Part shown: in pieces, positions 61,373-64,000 of the stretch
Layout: each line of letters begins with the position of its first letter
How positions within the stretch are numbered: the first letter of the stretch is position 1
Assembly: GCA_018466975.1 (NCBI GenBank)
Contig: CM031562.1
Span: 2,480,001 to 2,544,000 of the forward strand
Direction of reading: 5' to 3'
Length of the DNA: 64,000 bases
Source of the DNA: Sparassis latifolia
Taxonomy: Eukaryota > Basidiomycota > Agaricomycetes > Polyporales > Sparassidaceae
Notes under the pieces: generated by a model
The model's input: the letters and a program-made list of their open reading frames with translations, nothing else
Databases searched by the model: none
Told to the model about the DNA's origin: nothing
Translations under genes and position numbers: made by a program

Positions 61373-63270
61373 TCACGGCAGTTCCTCAATCACCGGGTTG
61401 CCCGTCGGAAACGTCTCACGCATGGCCTCGCGATCCCTACTGGCAGCCGCCACACCGGTGCTGGGGCCCTCCCAATCGACGTCCGCACCCTCCCGTGCGA
61501 CGGCCTGAGCGCGCACCGCGACCTCGTCCGCAAGCACGCGCAGCATCGCCGTCGGTGCACCAAGCACATGAGCCGCATAAAACGTCAATTTGTGTGGGAT
61601 GTGCTTGGAGCCGCGCACGCGCTCCGGCGATGGGGGATGAGGCGCGGCACCCGAAGTCAGCGGTGGGGGCACACTCAAGGGAATACTCGTCGGCATGCCA
61701 GAGGGCAGCGGCGGTACGCTCGAAGGCAGTGGTTCCGGTGGTTCCGGTGGCGCCGGTATTTGCGTCGCGCGCGGAGCAGCCTGGAAGAGCGCGAAGAGGT
61801 CGGACAGCGCAAGTATGGCGAGGGCATTGGGGTGACTCGCCAAATCTGCGCGCCCGTCCTGCGCCTGCGTGGACTCACGCAATGCGCCGGAGATACCCCT
61901 GTCACTGCCGCTACTGGTCGCGCGGCGGAGAACGGTAACGGGTGCAGGCCGGAGGAGGATCGCAGTGTCACGAAGTAGAACCGAGAGGAACGGAGACGTC
62001 ATTTTCCCCTGTGAGGTTGACGCAAAACGCATGAGTACGCAGAGAAGAGGTAAGACGGTGTGGGGCTCACGGGCTCGAAGCGTGACCAGAAGTCTGTAAC
62101 TACGCTGGAGAGCGTCGGATGGATTGTCGCAGACTTGCGGTCCGCGAGGAACGGCGCGAGGTGTGCGATGGTACGGCACGCCTCGGCGTGTTCCGGGTCG
62201 CCCAGCGAGAGCGCGCTGAGCGGAGACATTGCGAGGTGCCGCGTCGTGTATGCATACGCCATGCTGCCATGCACACCGGAAGTCAGACATCAGGCAATTC
62301 AAACAGTCGAAGCGCATGCAACTTACTCACCAGAGTGCGCACATGTTGTACAATAGTATGGGCGCGCTTCCGACCGACGCGGTAGCGGCGTGCACCATCG
62401 CCAGAGGGACATCCATCATCTCAGGGCGCGCGCCAAACCGCTTCCTCGTCGCGTTCTCCGGGAGCGCCCTTCCCTCAACAACTGCATCTGCATCCTCTGC
62501 AACCGACGGCTGCGCCTCCCACCAGGGCTCCACTCGCGCCTTCTCCAGCTCCTCGCTTGCCAAGAGTTGCTGAGCGAGCTCGCTGGAGGGGTCGCCGAGT
62601 GCCCTGAGGAATTTATCACGCTCAGCCGGGGTGAGCTTGGCCCACAGCTCTTCGGACGACACGGATTCTGCATTTCTTAAGTCTTCGGTCCGCGTTGCAG
62701 GAAAGAATTACTACGCACCTAGGTCTACTTTTCCTAACCGCCGCACGAGGTCCACGTCCTCGCCCTCGTTGTCGGAATCTGTCTCGCCGAGGAGGTCCGC
62801 GTCCGCTGCGCCCTCTTCGAACTGCCTCAGAAGCTCCATCATCTTCAGCCGCTCCTCGGTGGTGCGCGAGGGCGAGCTGTGCACGTCCGCCTCGAGCTCC
62901 TGGCGATAGAATGTCTCCGAGCATCCATTGTGACTCTGAAATAGTCCCAATATCAGCTCTATCGAGGAGAATGCGTGGAAAGAGCAGTCTGGGCCTAGCC
63001 AACTCGTTGGACGAGTAGCCAACCTAAACTGCGAAAGCAAAACGGCGCACCTCGGAGCGGAAACATGTCAGGGAGCAGTATGGAATATTGCACCGCGGGC
63101 AGGTGTACCGCGCGAACTGTCTCCGGCAACTATGAGCGGGTCAGCGGGTCAGAAATTGCGCAGGGGAGCCGGACGTAGTAAGGGACTCACATCGCACACG
63201 CGACGGTGCTCACGGCCTCAGCAGCGGCTGGGGACTGCGTGGAGATCTGCTGAGGTGCGTCCGTCGACAT
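61373..63270 (-). CDS. HIT-type zinc-finger protein, ZNHIT2-like
   Basis: Six exons (63270-63191, 63129-63051, 62935-62719, 62667-62331, 62263-62071 and 62008-61373) close in frame to 513 aa. The zf-HIT domain is at residues about 26-60: CAICRRQFARYTCPRCNIPY then CSLTCFRSESHNGC, with all Cys/His ligands in the usual spacing. Next come SETFYRQELE and an acidic stretch, then SEELWAKLTPAERDKFLRAL, the ZNHIT2 pattern, and a Pro-rich C-terminal part (IPAPPEPPEPLPSSVPPLPS). In animals ZNHIT2 joins the R2TP co-chaperone and helps assemble U5 snRNP; the fungal role is inferred. The fourth junction uses acceptor AAATGCAG. Confidence 0.88.
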
Positions 63271-64000
63271 GGTTGGGTTTCTGAAGGCGTGCGTTGGAGG
63301 CTCTTTGGTCATGAAGCGGAGAGAAATGCTGGAAAGTGGGGCACCGCAGGACCCCTTCGCCGCACTTTAATGGCGCGCGGTCGTTGAGAGACGGTTGCAA
63401 TGCCCTTGTTGTGATGCGGTTCGTGTGTAGGGCCGATCTCGGCCTGCATTTCAGGCAGAATCGATCAAGTCACCGGAGAGCAGCAAGACTAGGGCACTCA
63501 CTTTGAATTTGACTTCGACAAATCGGAGGACTTCGCTAGTATTCTAGTCCGTGGGCAGGGAAAGAACTCTAACTCTGTAGAGAAGTAAAGAGAGCAAATT
63601 ATTTTATATCGCAGAGAGGGAGAAAACTACTTGATAATGTGGAGGTACATGATTGAGCAGGACAGACGCCCGAGTCTCAGAGCGTGACTTGTGGTTGCGC
63701 GTGCTGTCACGTCCGTCACCTAGACCAATCACACGCGAACGCCTGACTCGGAATTTTGTGCGAAACATCATATCGTTCTCTCGTCGTATTTATCCCCACT
63801 AACGGTATTTCTATCCACAGAACGCCCGCGGAATACGTTCAAAATATCTGCCGCATCCGGAGACGATAGCATCACGTTCTATTGTCCAAATCCACGCGAG
63901 GACACACGACTGCCGCCTGTGGTGTGAAAAGGAACGCTGCTTACTTGTTCTACGCGTCGGCACCCGCTGCGGGAAATCATAAAGATTCTCACAGTCCACC
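63271..64000. other. ZNHIT2 upstream region and right edge
   Basis: Promoter region of the minus-strand gene and unassigned sequence. No coding region is supported up to the window end. Confidence 0.4.

Noticed and set aside
61238..61978. Plus-strand open frame of 246 codons
   Set aside because: Antisense to the last exon of the ZNHIT2-like gene, Arg-rich shadow composition.

Overview
This window looks like nuclear DNA of a basidiomycete, most likely an Agaricomycete. Genes are broken by many short introns (mostly 46-65 nt, GT-AG, with a few GC-AG), they lie close together on both strands, and two families greatly expanded in Agaricomycetes are present: a FunK1 fungal-type protein kinase and an RHS/crinkler-like P-loop ATPase. 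Gene models below were built by splicing by eye and checked by frame closure; none has been compared with a database.

Left end (1-6.5 kb): an accessory, decaying segment. An RHS-like ATPase pseudogene (minus) and a FunK1 kinase (plus) are divergent. Two non-autonomous DNA transposons, each with a perfect 8-bp target duplication, sit at the stop codon of the first and in the shared upstream region. Then come an unidentified coding relic (6.5-7.0 kb) and a conserved block: dynactin p22/p24 (minus), a two-HMA copper P1B-ATPase (plus), an Rmt2-type arginine methyltransferase (plus), a 10-exon flavin monooxygenase (plus), a PHO80/PCL-type cyclin (plus), an unrecognised 345-aa protein (plus), gamma-glutamyl phosphate reductase (plus), and a NASP/Sim3-type histone chaperone (minus).

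Middle (27-42.4 kb): a repeat-rich island. At least four related copies (A, B, C direct; D inverted and much diverged) carry the same small four-exon gene. It is open in C (176 aa) and D (179 aa), with the same intron phases, and is broken in A and B. I do not recognise the protein. Copy B has lost the first exons of this gene and is joined instead to a duplicate of the promoter and first exons of the nearby NASP gene. A partial Fmp46/DUF1687-like redox protein lies at the edge of copy B.

Right part (42.8-63.3 kb): an AP180-type clathrin adaptor (minus), a GH47 alpha-mannosidase (plus), glycerol kinase (plus), a small two-helix membrane protein (minus), a gene-poor stretch with a 147-bp MITE and a tRNA-like promoter relic, LC8 dynein light chain (plus), a ZIP zinc transporter (minus) and a ZNHIT2-type HIT-finger protein (minus).

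The conserved genes are housekeeping functions that do not form one pathway. Two are parts of the dynein/dynactin motor (DCTN3, LC8), two handle metals (copper ATPase, zinc ZIP), and several serve the secretory/endocytic system (AP180, mannosidase, copper ATPase). The unusual biology is in the mobile-element and repeat regions.
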